This document shows positions 17,487 through 27,308 of a DNA stretch of 51,557 nucleotides, in pieces. This stretch comes from Deinococcus terrestris. GTDB taxonomy: Bacteria > Deinococcota > Deinococci > Deinococcales > Deinococcaceae. Position 1 is the stretch's first letter, and each line of letters begins with the position of its first letter. The DNA lies in contig NZ_WBSL01000012.1 in the NCBI RefSeq assembly GCF_009377345.1, positions 1 to 51,557 of the forward strand, given 5' to 3'. A model generated the notes under the pieces. The model was not told where the DNA came from. It searched no databases and worked only from the letters and a program-made list of their open reading frames with translations. Both the position numbers and the translations under genes were made by a program.

Positions 17487-18350
17487 ATGTCCTTCAAGCT
17501 GCTGGCCCTCCTGGGCGCTTTGACGCTGTCCTCTGGCCTCGCCCAGACGCCCGCCGTCTCCCCCGAGCGTGAACTGCTTCAGAGGACACTCACGCCGCTG
17601 TGGGGGCCCGCCTCGCTGCGCAGCAGTGTGCTGGTTGGCCAGCTTCCGCCTGATCTCGGCTTCGCCCTGCCGCAGGGGAGCCGCGTGATCGGCAGCGTCG
17701 TCACCGAGACGCCCGACCCTGCCTATCCTGCCGGGGTCACGGTCTACTTCGACACGGCGCTGACGCCCGAGCAGGTCGATGCCCATTTCGCCCGGGTGCT
17801 GGCGCCTGCTGGCTGGAAGGTCTTTTCTCTGTCCTCGGGCGGGCCATTTCCCGAGGGGGGCTTCCTGCCCAGCACGCCGACTGGGGGCCGGCCCTACTAC
17901 CGCCAGAACCCAGATCAGCAACTGAGCATCCAGACGCGGCGGGTCGGTGGGCTCACGCAGGTCACGCTGGGCCGGCAACGTGCTCCGGACCTGGCTCAGA
18001 CCCTGCGCTATGCCCAGGATGAGCGGTTCGACCCGGCCCGGTTGCTGCCGAGATTGGCGCCTCCCGCCGGGGCGACCGTCTCCCCACGGGGAGGCGGAAG
18101 CAGTGGGGACAACGTCACCCAGTACGCGGGGATCGAGAGCACCCTGTCGCGAGCGGCGCTGTTCGACCACTACGCCGCGCAACTGCGGCAAGCGGGGTGG
18201 ACCCTGCGCAACCGGGCCGACGCGGGAACGCTGACCAGCAGCCTGTGGACCCTGACCCAGGAGGGGAAGGAGCGGGTGGGCCTGCTGCTGATCGGCGAGT
18301 CGGCCCGGGGCCAGTACCGCGCCACCCTCGGCATCCAGGGGCTGGAATGA
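17487..18350 (+). CDS. Exported protein with two-fold internal repeat
   Basis: 287 residues, signal peptide 1-19 (ending GLAQ). Two related domains are visible: about 60-150 (GVTVYFDTALTPEQVDAHFARVL, then APAGWKVF) and about 200-285 (ALFDHYAAQLRQAGWTL, then a strand with VGLLLIGE). Each pairs a strand with a helix ending in A-G-W. This suggests duplication of one alpha/beta unit. No enzymatic motif. Function unknown; part of the exported-protein run. Confidence 0.75.
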   Translation: MSFKLLALLGALTLSSGLAQTPAVSPERELLQRTLTPLWGPASLRSSVLVGQLPPDLGFALPQGSRVIGSVVTETPDPAYPAGVTVYFDTALTPEQVDAHFARVLAPAGWKVFSLSSGGPFPEGGFLPSTPTGGRPYYRQNPDQQLSIQTRRVGGLTQVTLGRQRAPDLAQTLRYAQDERFDPARLLPRLAPPAGATVSPRGGGSSGDNVTQYAGIESTLSRAALFDHYAAQLRQAGWTLRNRADAGTLTSSLWTLTQEGKERVGLLLIGESARGQYRATLGIQGLE

Positions 18351-18402
18351 CGGCCCCCGTGCGGCCCAGGAACGTGTCCTCTCCTCTGAAGGCGGGCAGA
18401 GC

Positions 18403-18966
18403 TTGAGCCGTGGAGGCCCGATCTCTCCCAGCTTTATGCTGGGCTTGCTGGCGGGCCTGATCCTGGCCGTACCGCTGCTGCTCGTCGGCGGCTATTTCTG
18501 GCAGGCCGGGCTGGACCTGGGCTCGCCGCCTTCGAGTCGCGAGTGGACCCGCCTGTGCGCCAAAGGCCACGAGGACATCTACTGCAAGGCGGCTTACCAG
18601 GTCGTGGAGCGTGAAGTTTCCGGCCCCGTCGTCCTGCTCTACCCCGGCGTCACAGGCGACCGCGACCTCACCGCGTCGCTGATCGTGTGGAAGGGGCGGT
18701 ATCCCAACGTCAAAGAGCTCGACGCCCTGGTGCGCGCCAACCTCTTTGCGGCGTCCGAGCTCCGGACCGGTGAGATGCGCTCGCTGGACGGTCAGGTGCG
18801 CCGGGTGACCTGTGGCCTCCCAGACCAGCAGGCCGCCTGCCAGGTGGGCCACCTCCGGGTGATTCCCTCGACCGTCCCGCGCACGCCGGAAGACGGTGCG
18901 GTGTATCGCCTGATCAGTTCGTCGGGTGGGCCAGAGTTCCTGCTGCCCGCCGGCTCCTCCCGGTAG
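18403..18966 (+). CDS. Membrane-anchored hypothetical protein
   Basis: 187 residues from TTG, or slightly shorter from the ATG at 18436. One transmembrane helix (about 11-34) and an extracytoplasmic domain with cysteines at LCAKG, DIYCKAAYQ, VTCGL and QAACQ that could form two disulfides. No family recognised. Confidence 0.65.
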   Translation: MSRGGPISPSFMLGLLAGLILAVPLLLVGGYFWQAGLDLGSPPSSREWTRLCAKGHEDIYCKAAYQVVEREVSGPVVLLYPGVTGDRDLTASLIVWKGRYPNVKELDALVRANLFAASELRTGEMRSLDGQVRRVTCGLPDQQAACQVGHLRVIPSTVPRTPEDGAVYRLISSSGGPEFLLPAGSSR

Positions 18967-19211
18967 GAACAGCAGGGTGAGGGTGCCCTGTCAGACCAGA
19001 TTCGCCACAGGGGGAGGGCCTACAAGCACCGCAAGCGTGGAGGTGCGCCTGCCGCGCTCCATACCGCTCGCCGTACGACAGGTGCCCTGGCTGGGTCCTG
19101 CAGATGGGATGGTGGATCGCCCGACCGCAGGGCTCATCTGAACGGCATTGCTGGCCCGCGGAAGTCGGAGGGAGCCAGACCGCCGTCAGATTCAGTGCCT
19201 ACCATACAGAC

Positions 19212-20789
19212 GTGCCGCTGCGTGCCCTCGCCCTGACCCTGACGCTCTGCCTGAGCACGGCTGGCCCCGCCCTCGCCCAGTCCACTCCGCCCGCCGCCCC
19301 GCGGGTGACCACCGCTTTCGGCACCCTGCCCTACGCCGACACCTATGACGTCAAGATCGGGCTGAAGGCCCCCACTTTCGCCGGGATCTACGTCAACGGC
19401 CCGCAGCTCATCATCCAGGTCACCGACGACCGCCCAGCATCCCGCGCAGCGGTGTTGAAGGCGTTGCTGGAGCACCGGGGACCGGACCTCAAGGCCCAGG
19501 GCATCGACACCGAGCACCCACGCTTCGAGGTGGTGCGCTACAGCGCCCTGCAACTCGCGCAGGCGAAATATGCGGCCCGCGGCATACGCGGCTGGAACTC
19601 GATCGGCGCAGGCAACAAGCAGAACCGGGTGACGGTCAGCCTGAGCCTCCCCGAATACCTGGAACCCGCCAAGGCCCACCTGACCGCCAGGGGCATCCCC
19701 CTCGGCATCGTGGTGTTCTCGGTGCCCAAACCGGAAGCCCTACCTCCCCACACCACCTGGAACGTGCCGCACCGTACGGCCCTCCAGATCCCCAGACGGG
19801 TGGCCCAGGGCGACCTCCTGCCCATCAGCTTCTGGTTCACGTTTACTGGCAAACAGCCGCTGGAGTTCAACGCCGGGCTGTGCAGCCAGCTGAGGTGGCA
19901 GGTCAAGGACGCGGGCGGAAAGGTGGTGCGCCCGGTGCCCGGCAATGTCGCCTGCGCCGAGGCGCTGTTCACCGCTCGGCTCAATCCAGGGCAGTCCCTC
20001 AACTTGACCCGCCCCGACCCGGCTGGTCCCGGCGTGTACTGGGACCTGCGTGACCCCTTGGGGAACGCGCTCCCACCCGGCAAGTACACCCTGCAAGCCG
20101 CTTTCGGACAGGGCGACCAGGTGCTGCGCCCAGCGGATGTGGGCTTCACCATCCTCCCGGCGGCCCCGGACGGCGGCGTCGAGCAGGTGGTCAAAGCGTT
20201 CTGGTTCGGGAATTATCTGGGAGCCCCAGAGCGCACGCCCCGCTTCCTGACCCGGAACGGGGTGCAACTCCTCGAACTCGCAGTGCCGGATCTGCGGGCC
20301 CAGCGGGCCATCGAGCGGGAGGCCCGCGAGAAGGGTCTTTCGCTCGCCCGCGTCCGCTTCATCCGCTTGCCGCAACCCCAGGTCCCGCCGGTGGGACGGG
20401 CGCCGCAGGCCACCTTGCGGGTGTCGGATCTGGTCGGGGGGGAGCAGCGCCAGAGCCACTTCGACCTCAAGTTGAACCGGGAGGCGGCCACCCGGCTGAT
20501 TCCGGTGGCGCAGAGCTGCGAGTTCATCACGGCCGTCCTGAACCCGGCGGGCGAGCTGGTGGACTGGAGCCGTCAGACGCGCTTCACCCGGATGCGGGGC
20601 GGGGAGGAAGCCTGCCCGCGCGGCGACACTCTGCACCTGGGGCTGAACGGCTTCTGGAACGGCCGCCTGACCGATGGACAGCTTGCCCCCGCCGGGCGGT
20701 ATCAGGTGCGGGCGGGGCTGCGGGTGACCCGCCGGGATGGCCGCGTGGAATGGCTGAGCGCCCCCGCCGCCTGGCTGGAGGTCCGGTGA
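19212..20789 (+). CDS. Exported protein with BsuPI-like domain (paralogue A)
   Basis: 525 residues, signal peptide ending PALAQ. Residues about 115-165 hold an AKYAARGIRGWNSIG segment then NRVTVSLSL. A BsuPI-like immunoglobulin-type domain follows (about 190-320: PISFWFTFTGKQPLEFN, ending YTLQAAF), and a second similar unit is at the C-terminus. BsuPI is an intracellular proteinase inhibitor fold; inhibition is not implied. It is a clear paralogue of the protein at 33518. GTG start has TACCAT (19200-19205) 6 bases upstream, so probably leaderless. The last 4 bases overlap the beta-propeller gene. Confidence 0.75.
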   Translation: MPLRALALTLTLCLSTAGPALAQSTPPAAPRVTTAFGTLPYADTYDVKIGLKAPTFAGIYVNGPQLIIQVTDDRPASRAAVLKALLEHRGPDLKAQGIDTEHPRFEVVRYSALQLAQAKYAARGIRGWNSIGAGNKQNRVTVSLSLPEYLEPAKAHLTARGIPLGIVVFSVPKPEALPPHTTWNVPHRTALQIPRRVAQGDLLPISFWFTFTGKQPLEFNAGLCSQLRWQVKDAGGKVVRPVPGNVACAEALFTARLNPGQSLNLTRPDPAGPGVYWDLRDPLGNALPPGKYTLQAAFGQGDQVLRPADVGFTILPAAPDGGVEQVVKAFWFGNYLGAPERTPRFLTRNGVQLLELAVPDLRAQRAIEREAREKGLSLARVRFIRLPQPQVPPVGRAPQATLRVSDLVGGEQRQSHFDLKLNREAATRLIPVAQSCEFITAVLNPAGELVDWSRQTRFTRMRGGEEACPRGDTLHLGLNGFWNGRLTDGQLAPAGRYQVRAGLRVTRRDGRVEWLSAPAAWLEVR

Positions 20790-22765
20790 GGTCCAGGCGC
20801 TGGACGCAGCCAGAATGCCGCACCTCCGGTCGGCGCAGGGGCCACCTCCTGCTGCTGATGGCCCTGCTCGCGGGACCCGGCGCGGAGGCCATCCGGGTGC
20901 AGGCGCAGGGCAGTGTTCCCGGTGGCCCGGCCGCATTGGTGGCGGTCAGCGGGGACGGGCAGGCGGTGGCCGCCGCGTCTGCCGACCGACTTGGCCTGTT
21001 CCGTCCCGGCGGGCAGCGCCTTGCCCTGCTGTCTCCCACGGGCCGCACGCTCACGGGCGTGGTTTCCTCGGGCGCCGACTTTCTCGCGCTGGATCAGGGA
21101 GGAACCCTGGTCCGGGTGCGCGCTACAGGCGTCACGGTGCTGGCCCGCGACCTCTGCGGGAAAACCGACGGGCGGCCTGCACCGCCATCCCTCGCCGCCA
21201 GTGGCCAGACCCTGGCCGTGCGCTGCGGGGACGAAGTCCTGGTCGGTCAGCCGGGCCGGTGGCGCAGGCTGACGTTACCCTCCCCGGTCACCTTCCCCTC
21301 GTCCTCTGCCGTGGCGCTGAGCCGGGATGGGCGGCAACTCGCGGCCCTGCAGGGCGAGCGGGTGCTGCGCTACGCCCTGCCGTCGCTGGAGCCGCTGCCC
21401 ACGCTGACGCGCCTCGCAGGCGAGGACACCACCTTCATGGACAACCCCCTGACTCCGGCGGCCGCGAGCGCGCTCGCCTTCGATCCGGCAGGCAAGCGCC
21501 TGGCCGTGGGCTGGGGAATGAGCTTCCCCAAGGCGTACAACCAGTCGGTCACGGTCTACAACCTGAAGACCGGACAGGGCCGCTCGCTGCCCACCTACGC
21601 CGACGGAACGGAAAAGCTCGCCTTCAGCGCCGACGGCCGCTTCCTGCTGGCGAACGGCACCAGCAGCCCGCGCGTCTGGGACCTCTCCATCTGGAAGCGG
21701 CTGCCCCCACCGCAGCGGCTGAACACGTTCATCGGCGTGCGGGACGTGGCCTGGCTCGGCCGGAACCTGATCAGCGCCAGCAGTCTGGGGGCGCTGGCCC
21801 TGACCCCGGCGGGGAAGGAGGTGGCCGCGTACCCTCTGCCCCAGGTGCGCCTGACCGTGGCGGCCTACAGCCCGGACGGACGGCTGATGGCCGTCTCGGG
21901 GGAAGACGGCCCGGTCTCCCTGGTGGAGGCGGGCACGGGCCGGGTGCGCTGGAGCGCCGCCGCGCAATCCTGGCGGGTCACGAGCTTGCGCTTTAACCGC
22001 GCGGGAACACTGCTGGTGAGTGGCAGCCCGCTGCGCTTCTGGGACACGCGAAGCGGCCAGGCGGTCGGGCCGACGGTGACCGGCGTCAACCACGTGGCGG
22101 GGTTCACCCTGGGGGACCGCGAACTCGTCCTGGGCGGCCGGGTGGTCCCGCTGGACCGGGTCCTGGCCCGTACCGGGGAGGTCTTCCTGGGCAACCTGCC
22201 GGGGCGCGCCTACCGCCACTCCGGCAGTGAGGCGGCCGACGTCACACCGACGGGCAGGGCAGTGTGCGAGCGCACGCCGGTTTTTGTTGCCCGTAGTGCG
22301 GGCGTCCGGGCCTCTCTCTGGAGCCTCAGCGCCTTAGAAGGGGTACGGTTCGGGCTGACCCTGCGGGAGAACGTCCGCCTGGCGGCCACCACCGCCGACT
22401 GCCGGACGCTGGTCGTGGCGATCCAGACGGTCACCGGGGCAGGGCAGACCTATGCCGTTCGCCCCCATGCCGTCAAGATCTACGACTCCCGCACCGGAAA
22501 GACGCTGCGCAGCTGGCCGACAGCGGGGCGGGTGCGCGCCCTGGCGCTCTCGCCGGACGGGCGGCAGGTGGCCTACCTCGAAGAGGGCCGCGCGGCGCTG
22601 GTGATCGGAACTGTGGCCACCGGAAAGCAGACCGTCTGGCCTGTGCCGCCCGTCACGCTGGAACTGGAGGACGTGGCCCTCATCTTCCGCCCGGACAGCC
22701 GGGCGCTGCTGCTGGGCGTCGGCACCTCCCCTGGCGCGAGCTTCACCGTGCTGGGTCTGCCGTGA
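20786..22765 (+). CDS. Exported WD40-like beta-propeller protein A
   Basis: 659 residues. Arg-rich N-region and signal segment HLLLLMALLAGPGAEA, then repeated propeller-type units with the pattern L-x-x-S-x-DG-R-x-x-A (LSRDGRQLAAL, FSADGRFLLANG, YSPDGRLMAVSG, LSPDGRQVAYL). It is probably a periplasmic or surface protein-binding scaffold. Coupled to the BsuPI-like gene (GTGA overlap) and to the small membrane gene downstream. One of three propeller proteins in the island. Confidence 0.8.
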   Translation: MRSRRWTQPECRTSGRRRGHLLLLMALLAGPGAEAIRVQAQGSVPGGPAALVAVSGDGQAVAAASADRLGLFRPGGQRLALLSPTGRTLTGVVSSGADFLALDQGGTLVRVRATGVTVLARDLCGKTDGRPAPPSLAASGQTLAVRCGDEVLVGQPGRWRRLTLPSPVTFPSSSAVALSRDGRQLAALQGERVLRYALPSLEPLPTLTRLAGEDTTFMDNPLTPAAASALAFDPAGKRLAVGWGMSFPKAYNQSVTVYNLKTGQGRSLPTYADGTEKLAFSADGRFLLANGTSSPRVWDLSIWKRLPPPQRLNTFIGVRDVAWLGRNLISASSLGALALTPAGKEVAAYPLPQVRLTVAAYSPDGRLMAVSGEDGPVSLVEAGTGRVRWSAAAQSWRVTSLRFNRAGTLLVSGSPLRFWDTRSGQAVGPTVTGVNHVAGFTLGDRELVLGGRVVPLDRVLARTGEVFLGNLPGRAYRHSGSEAADVTPTGRAVCERTPVFVARSAGVRASLWSLSALEGVRFGLTLRENVRLAATTADCRTLVVAIQTVTGAGQTYAVRPHAVKIYDSRTGKTLRSWPTAGRVRALALSPDGRQVAYLEEGRAALVIGTVATGKQTVWPVPPVTLELEDVALIFRPDSRALLLGVGTSPGASFTVLGLP

Positions 22766-23049
22766 AGGGGTCCATTCTGGCCTGCGCCGTCCTGACGTGG
22801 CCGTATGTTCTGGCGGTCTCAGTGCAGGTTCCAGACACCTATCGGTCGCGCCTCACCCTCGACCGTCCATACCTGCTGATGAACCAGACGGTGCCGCTGG
22901 CTGCATTCTGCGCGGTGCTGGCCCTCGGCTTCGGGGTCGCAGCGGTGCGGCGCCGTCGACGGGGCCTCTGGGGCTGGAGTGCAGGCTTCGGTGCCTTGGC
23001 CCTGCTGCTGGCCGCCGTGTCGGTGCTGCTGGCCCTGACCATCCCCTGA
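22762..23049 (+). CDS. Small membrane protein (95 aa)
   Basis: Three hydrophobic helices (about 5-20, 43-60, 68-93) with an RRRRRG loop between the second and third. GTG start overlaps the propeller stop (GTGA). Unknown function; probably an accessory of the adjacent exported proteins. Confidence 0.7.
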   Translation: MKGSILACAVLTWPYVLAVSVQVPDTYRSRLTLDRPYLLMNQTVPLAAFCAVLALGFGVAAVRRRRRGLWGWSAGFGALALLLAAVSVLLALTIP

Positions 23050-23113
23050 AGCACCCTCGTCTGGAGGGGTCTGTCCTCACCGAGCGTCAGGCCTCCTCCG
23101 GCACCCTGGACCC

Positions 23114-24766
23114 ATGCGCCTGTTTCCCGCCGCCCTGCTGCTGGGTGCCCTGCTGGTCCCCGGTGCCCAGGCCCGTGACCTGACCCCCGCCGAGCGCCGC
23201 ACCGTCGCCTCCCAGGTGCTGACCTGGCCCGCGAGTGCCGCCCTGCCAGAGTTGCCCCACCTGGCCCGGGCCGAACTCGGTCCGCACGACGTTTGGCTGG
23301 CCGCGCTGCGCCCGCTGCCGTCCCAGGCCCGCCGGGACGCGGTGATGCTGAGCATGCCTGCCCTGGCCCGGCAGGGCGCGGTGGAGGTCGCGCACCGTGC
23401 CCTGACCCTGGTGGACAGCGGTGACCGGGTGCGGGTCTGGGCCATCTCGGCCCTGCCGTTCTTGCAGGCGAGGGGCAGCGGCGTGGCAGTTCAGGTGCTG
23501 GGCACGCTGGGGACACCGGTGGAACGCGTGCAGGCCCTCGCCATCCTGACCCAGGTGGCGATGAGTTCCCCAGCGCCGAAAACGGAGGTGCGCGCCGTGG
23601 CGGACGCGACCTGGGCAGCCTACGGTCGCCTGACCCCCGAGGAGCGGGCACGGCTCGTTCCCCTCATCGCTCCCACCGTCGCCGTCACGGGGACTCTGGG
23701 CCGGGCACAGCAACTGATCCCCAGCCTGAAGGACCGCCAGAATCAGGGGCGCTGGCTGGCGGTGATGGAAGCCTTCTCTCAGGCGGGCTTTCCACAGGCA
23801 GCGCGTCAGGCGCTGGATCAGCTTCCGCTGGAAGGAGCAGAGGATTTTGTCCGCATCCGCAGCGCCCTCTTGCTGCTCAAGCTGGGAGACGCTAGGCGGG
23901 CGTTTCAGGTGGCGATCTCCGCACCACTCCCCTGGACCATGCGTGGGCACCTCGCCCGTGAACTGGCGACGGCCGGACACGCCGCCGAGGCCGCCCGACT
24001 GGCCCGGACCATCTCGCCCGTCTCCCTCCGCGTCCAGAGCCTGGCGGAACTCGGCGGGATTCTGGCGGGTCAGGGCCAGACCGACGTGGCCCGGCGGCTG
24101 GTCGAGGAGGCGCGGGTGGCCCTGGAGGGCAGCGGCGCCCCTGACAGCACCTCTGCCGTGGTCCGGGCTCTGGCGCGGCTGGGGCAGATATCCGCCGCCG
24201 ACGCCCTGATCCAGGGCTGGAGGGGACGCGACCCGCAGGGACCGGACCGCCTGCGAGGAGCGCTGGTGCAGGGCCTGGCCGAACGGGGAGACCTCGGGGA
24301 GGCCATCCGGCGCGCGCAGGCCTCGCCCTCGCTGCCGACCGTCTACGCCCTGGTGAATGGCGCCGAGATGCGGGCGAAGAAAGGGAGACAGGAACAGGCC
24401 GGCCTGCTGCTGATGGCCGCCCTGGAACTCTCGGCCAAGGTCCCGGACGAGGCGAGAAGGAGCGTGCTGGCGACACTGGCACGGGTCTCACCCTCGACGC
24501 TGGACACGCTGGCCACCCACACGTCGCTGCCGGGGGACACCTGGGTAGAGGTCGTCGAGATCCGGGCGAGAAAGGGGGATGTGGCCTGGGCAAGGGAGGC
24601 CCTTTCCCGACTGCCCGCTGAAAAGCACTCACTGGGAGCGTTCACGCTGGCCAGGGGACTGGTCGAGGGGGGGCACGCCGATCAGGCCCTGCCCCTGTTG
24701 CGAGATCCAGCCCTGCGAGCCGCGGTCGCCCGGATGCTGCTGGGCGAGGACGTGCCGGCGAGGTAA
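23114..24766 (+). CDS. Exported helical-repeat protein (HEAT/TPR-like)
   Basis: 550 residues, signal peptide 1-20 (ending AQA). The rest is an alanine/leucine-rich all-helical array of about 35-residue units (for example ARQALDQL, AGHAAEAARLARTI, GQTDVARRLVEEARVALEG), as in TPR or HEAT scaffolds that bind other proteins. No enzymatic motif. It closes the same-strand series that begins at 16169. Confidence 0.75.
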   Translation: MRLFPAALLLGALLVPGAQARDLTPAERRTVASQVLTWPASAALPELPHLARAELGPHDVWLAALRPLPSQARRDAVMLSMPALARQGAVEVAHRALTLVDSGDRVRVWAISALPFLQARGSGVAVQVLGTLGTPVERVQALAILTQVAMSSPAPKTEVRAVADATWAAYGRLTPEERARLVPLIAPTVAVTGTLGRAQQLIPSLKDRQNQGRWLAVMEAFSQAGFPQAARQALDQLPLEGAEDFVRIRSALLLLKLGDARRAFQVAISAPLPWTMRGHLARELATAGHAAEAARLARTISPVSLRVQSLAELGGILAGQGQTDVARRLVEEARVALEGSGAPDSTSAVVRALARLGQISAADALIQGWRGRDPQGPDRLRGALVQGLAERGDLGEAIRRAQASPSLPTVYALVNGAEMRAKKGRQEQAGLLLMAALELSAKVPDEARRSVLATLARVSPSTLDTLATHTSLPGDTWVEVVEIRARKGDVAWAREALSRLPAEKHSLGAFTLARGLVEGGHADQALPLLRDPALRAAVARMLLGEDVPAR

Positions 24767-25105
24767 AAGGGGAATTCAGGAACCTCTGCCCGCAGACCGC
24801 CACAAGCCTGCCCCGGCAGTGGCCAGTACGCCCATGACCGCCCAGATCGCGGGATTGGGCCAGGTGGAGTCCTGTCGGTCCTGACAGCCCGGCACCGTGT
24901 TGCTCTCCACCCAACGTCCACAGCGCCACAGGCGCAGCATGGAGGGCCAAGCAGTGGTCCTGCTCACAGGCTGCTCCAGCCCCACCGTAGGGGCAGCAAC
25001 ATGCGGTCGTGCTACCAGGTGGCCAGCAGACTTCGGGTCATGCGACCACGCTAGGTCACGGACCTGACGACGGCATCGGTCAAAGGTGGGTCGTGGTTCA
25101 CGAGC
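24767..25105. other. Gap between convergent exported-protein genes
   Basis: 339 bases. A possible 54-codon minus-strand gene (24776-24940) would encode one membrane helix (PAIWAVMGVLATAGAGLW) but has no ribosome site; I leave it unconfirmed. Nothing else is visible. Confidence 0.3.
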
Positions 25106-25792
25106 CTATTTCGCGTCCAGGGCGGCCAGCACCCACAGCGCCTCACGTCCGACCGAGCCGGTGCACTGGGTCTGGCCTCTGCACCCGGGGTCACGGTTGG
25201 GGTTGTCTGGCAGGCTGGGTCGCTGGGCGCCCGTCACGTCCAGCGACTGAACATTCGCTCCCCAGCCCGGGGGGAAGCCGCTCAGGAGGGTCATCTCGTT
25301 CAGCCCGCTGCCGTGCGTGGACAGGGTGTAACGAAGGCGCCCGGCTTCCCTGGTCTTGCGCACGGAAAGCGGCCCCCGGTAGGGCGAACGCAGGTGCACG
25401 CCCCAGTCGTTGTTCGCCTGCATCCAGGGGGTGGCCAGCATGTCCACGTTCGGAAGGGTGCCCACGACGGCCACGTGAGCCACGTTGTCGTAGGTGAGGG
25501 TGTAGCCCCCGTTTTCGGCCACCAGCGCTCGCAGCGGAACGAAGCCGTCTTGCAGGGGAATCAGGCGGCTCCCGACCCGCGCACTGCGTCCCTGGACCCG
25601 GCAGGTGAGGCCCAGCAGGTTGCAGGCGGGCTTCAGCGGGACCAGCACTCGGCCCGCCTGGACACGGGGCAGGCCGCCCTGCGCGTCAATCCAGTGCAGC
25701 GAACCGAAGCGCACCGCGACGTGGGCCGCCGTGGCCGTGCTCGTCAGGGTGGCGGCAAGCAAGGCGAGTAGGAAAGACTTCTTCCAGGGCAT
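25106..25792 (-). CDS. Exported protein with copper amine oxidase-like N-terminal domain
   Basis: 228 residues, signal peptide 1-22 (ending TATA). Residues about 30-110 resemble the Cu_amine_oxidN1 stalk domain: repeated short strands with a PLKPACNLLG/VPLRALVAENGG pattern and R-V-L-V-P-L. This domain is a binding module in secreted proteins, not itself an oxidase. Last gene of a minus-strand operon (27308 to 25106), 9 bases after the previous stop. Confidence 0.75.
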   Translation of the reverse strand: MPWKKSFLLALLAATLTSTATAAHVAVRFGSLHWIDAQGGLPRVQAGRVLVPLKPACNLLGLTCRVQGRSARVGSRLIPLQDGFVPLRALVAENGGYTLTYDNVAHVAVVGTLPNVDMLATPWMQANNDWGVHLRSPYRGPLSVRKTREAGRLRYTLSTHGSGLNEMTLLSGFPPGWGANVQSLDVTGAQRPSLPDNPNRDPGCRGQTQCTGSVGREALWVLAALDAK

Positions 25793-25801
25793 GGCGACAG
25801 G

Positions 25802-26404
25802 CTACGGGGTGAAGCTGACCGGGAGCGGGAGACCTGGAGGCCTGTTCCTTTCCCGGGGTGGATGGAGCCACAGGCGGAGGGTGGCCTGCCCGGTGCTGCC
25901 CCAGCGCGTGCCCTGCTTCTGCACGGTCAGATCGAGCACCGAGAGACTCGGCCGGGCGTCCCCCGCCGCCGTGACCTTCAGCGTGAGCTGACCGCCCTGG
26001 AAAAAGGGGCGGCGGGCGTGGACCATCAGGTCCGGGTCCCGGTAGAAGACGGTCTCGTGGCCCAGTCCCTGGGGGCGGGCGAACAGCTCCCCGATGGAAC
26101 GGTTCAGCCAGCGGCGGCTGACCTGCACCACCTTCACGGGCGTGTCGGCAGGAACGCCATTGAGGTCGAACACCAGGGTGACCTCCCGGGTCTCGCCGGG
26201 GCGGAGGTTGAGGGCCGTCGAGTAGTCCTGCTGCCAGGGTTGCCGTTCGGCGTTCCGGAGGTAGACCAGGGGGTCCAGGCAGAAGGGCGTGTGCGTGCAC
26301 ATCCCCTGGACGCCGTTCCCCTTGGGGGAAGTCAGCCAGGCCCCGAAGGCGATCAGCGCCAGGGCCAGAACCACGCGCCGCATCCACCGCCTCCGGTCCT
26401 TCAT
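25802..26404 (-). CDS. Membrane-anchored hypothetical protein
   Basis: 200 residues. One N-terminal helix (VVLALALIAFGAWL), then CTHTPFC, which could form a disulfide, and a beta-rich domain with LNLRPGETREVTLVFDLN, a typical immunoglobulin-like segment. Part of the four-gene minus-strand operon. No family recognised. Confidence 0.7.
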   Translation of the reverse strand: MKDRRRWMRRVVLALALIAFGAWLTSPKGNGVQGMCTHTPFCLDPLVYLRNAERQPWQQDYSTALNLRPGETREVTLVFDLNGVPADTPVKVVQVSRRWLNRSIGELFARPQGLGHETVFYRDPDLMVHARRPFFQGGQLTLKVTAAGDARPSLSVLDLTVQKQGTRWGSTGQATLRLWLHPPRERNRPPGLPLPVSFTP

Positions 26405-26435
26405 GCCCGCCCCCAGCCATGGCGTCCCCTGGGCG

Positions 26436-26657
26436 TCACGGTTCCTCCCGGTCGCTGCGGTCCCACAGCCGAGCCGCGCCCCAGCCCACCAGGCCCCCGG
26501 TTAGCGCCAGCGCCGCCGCCACCCAGTACAGCTGGGGCAGATGCACACCCGAGATCTCATCCATTGAGACGAAGACCGCGACGGCCAGGGCCAGCCCGAA
26601 CAGGCCCACGGCCCCCAGGGTCACCAGGATGGCCAGCAGCCGGGGCCACTTCACCAC
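26436..26657 (-). CDS. Small two-helix membrane protein (73 aa)
   Basis: Two membrane helices (LLAILVTLGAVGLFGLALAV and LYWVAAALALTGGLVGWGAA) with a short loop and a charged tail. Starts 3 bases after the upstream stop. Function unknown. Confidence 0.7.
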   Translation of the reverse strand: MVKWPRLLAILVTLGAVGLFGLALAVAVFVSMDEISGVHLPQLYWVAAALALTGGLVGWGAARLWDRSDREEP

Positions 26658-26660
26658 GCC

Positions 26661-27308
26661 CTAGTGTCCTCTGGCCTTGCGACAGTCGATCCGGGCCGAG
26701 CCGGTGCGGTACCGGGCGGTGGCCTTCCGGGTCGGGTCCGCTTTCAGGGTCGCGGTGATGACGGTCGTCTGGAGGGTCTTGAGGCACTTCGTCCGCAGGA
26801 CCCCGAACCGGTCGATGGAGGCGACCTCCGGGCGGCTGGAGTGCCAGGTCACGGCGCGGCGGACACTCGCCGGGGCATCCAGAAAGACCCGGTAGGCCGT
26901 CCAGGCGGGCCAGGAGCCACTCACGTCGCCCCGGGTGGAGCGGATCTGGAAGTCGCGGATCAGCGGGGCGTCGGGCCGGGGCCTCAAGGTCAGGGTCAGG
27001 TGGGGCGGGTTCACCGGGCCGCAGCTTCCCTCTTGCACCCGCACGCCCCGCACGGTGGTGGGCTGATACCAGCGCTTGGACGCGGTGATGGTGTAGCGCC
27101 CATCTTCACCCTTCTGAAAAGTGACCTTGAGCGTATCGCCAGTAGAGCGGTAAGGATCAAATCCAGCAGCGGCCGTGCCCAGGACCAGGCCGCGCTCGTT
27201 CTTGACGGTGACGGAAACCGGGGAGATAAGGATGTCGGCGCACAAGGGCCGAGGAGACGCCGCATGCGGGCTGACCGCCAGAGCCAGGGTCCACAAGGTG
27301 GGGAACAT
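26661..27308 (-). CDS. Exported protein with bacterial Ig-like (Big2-type) segment
   Basis: 215 residues, short signal peptide. The C-terminal half carries a Big2-like pattern: WHSSRPEVASIDRFGVLRT then VITATLKADPTRKATARY. Two pairs of cysteines could be disulfide bonded. It is the first gene of the minus-strand operon, divergent from the propeller gene at 27655. Probably surface or periplasmic. Confidence 0.7.
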   Translation of the reverse strand: MFPTLWTLALAVSPHAASPRPLCADILISPVSVTVKNERGLVLGTAAAGFDPYRSTGDTLKVTFQKGEDGRYTITASKRWYQPTTVRGVRVQEGSCGPVNPPHLTLTLRPRPDAPLIRDFQIRSTRGDVSGSWPAWTAYRVFLDAPASVRRAVTWHSSRPEVASIDRFGVLRTKCLKTLQTTVITATLKADPTRKATARYRTGSARIDCRKARGH

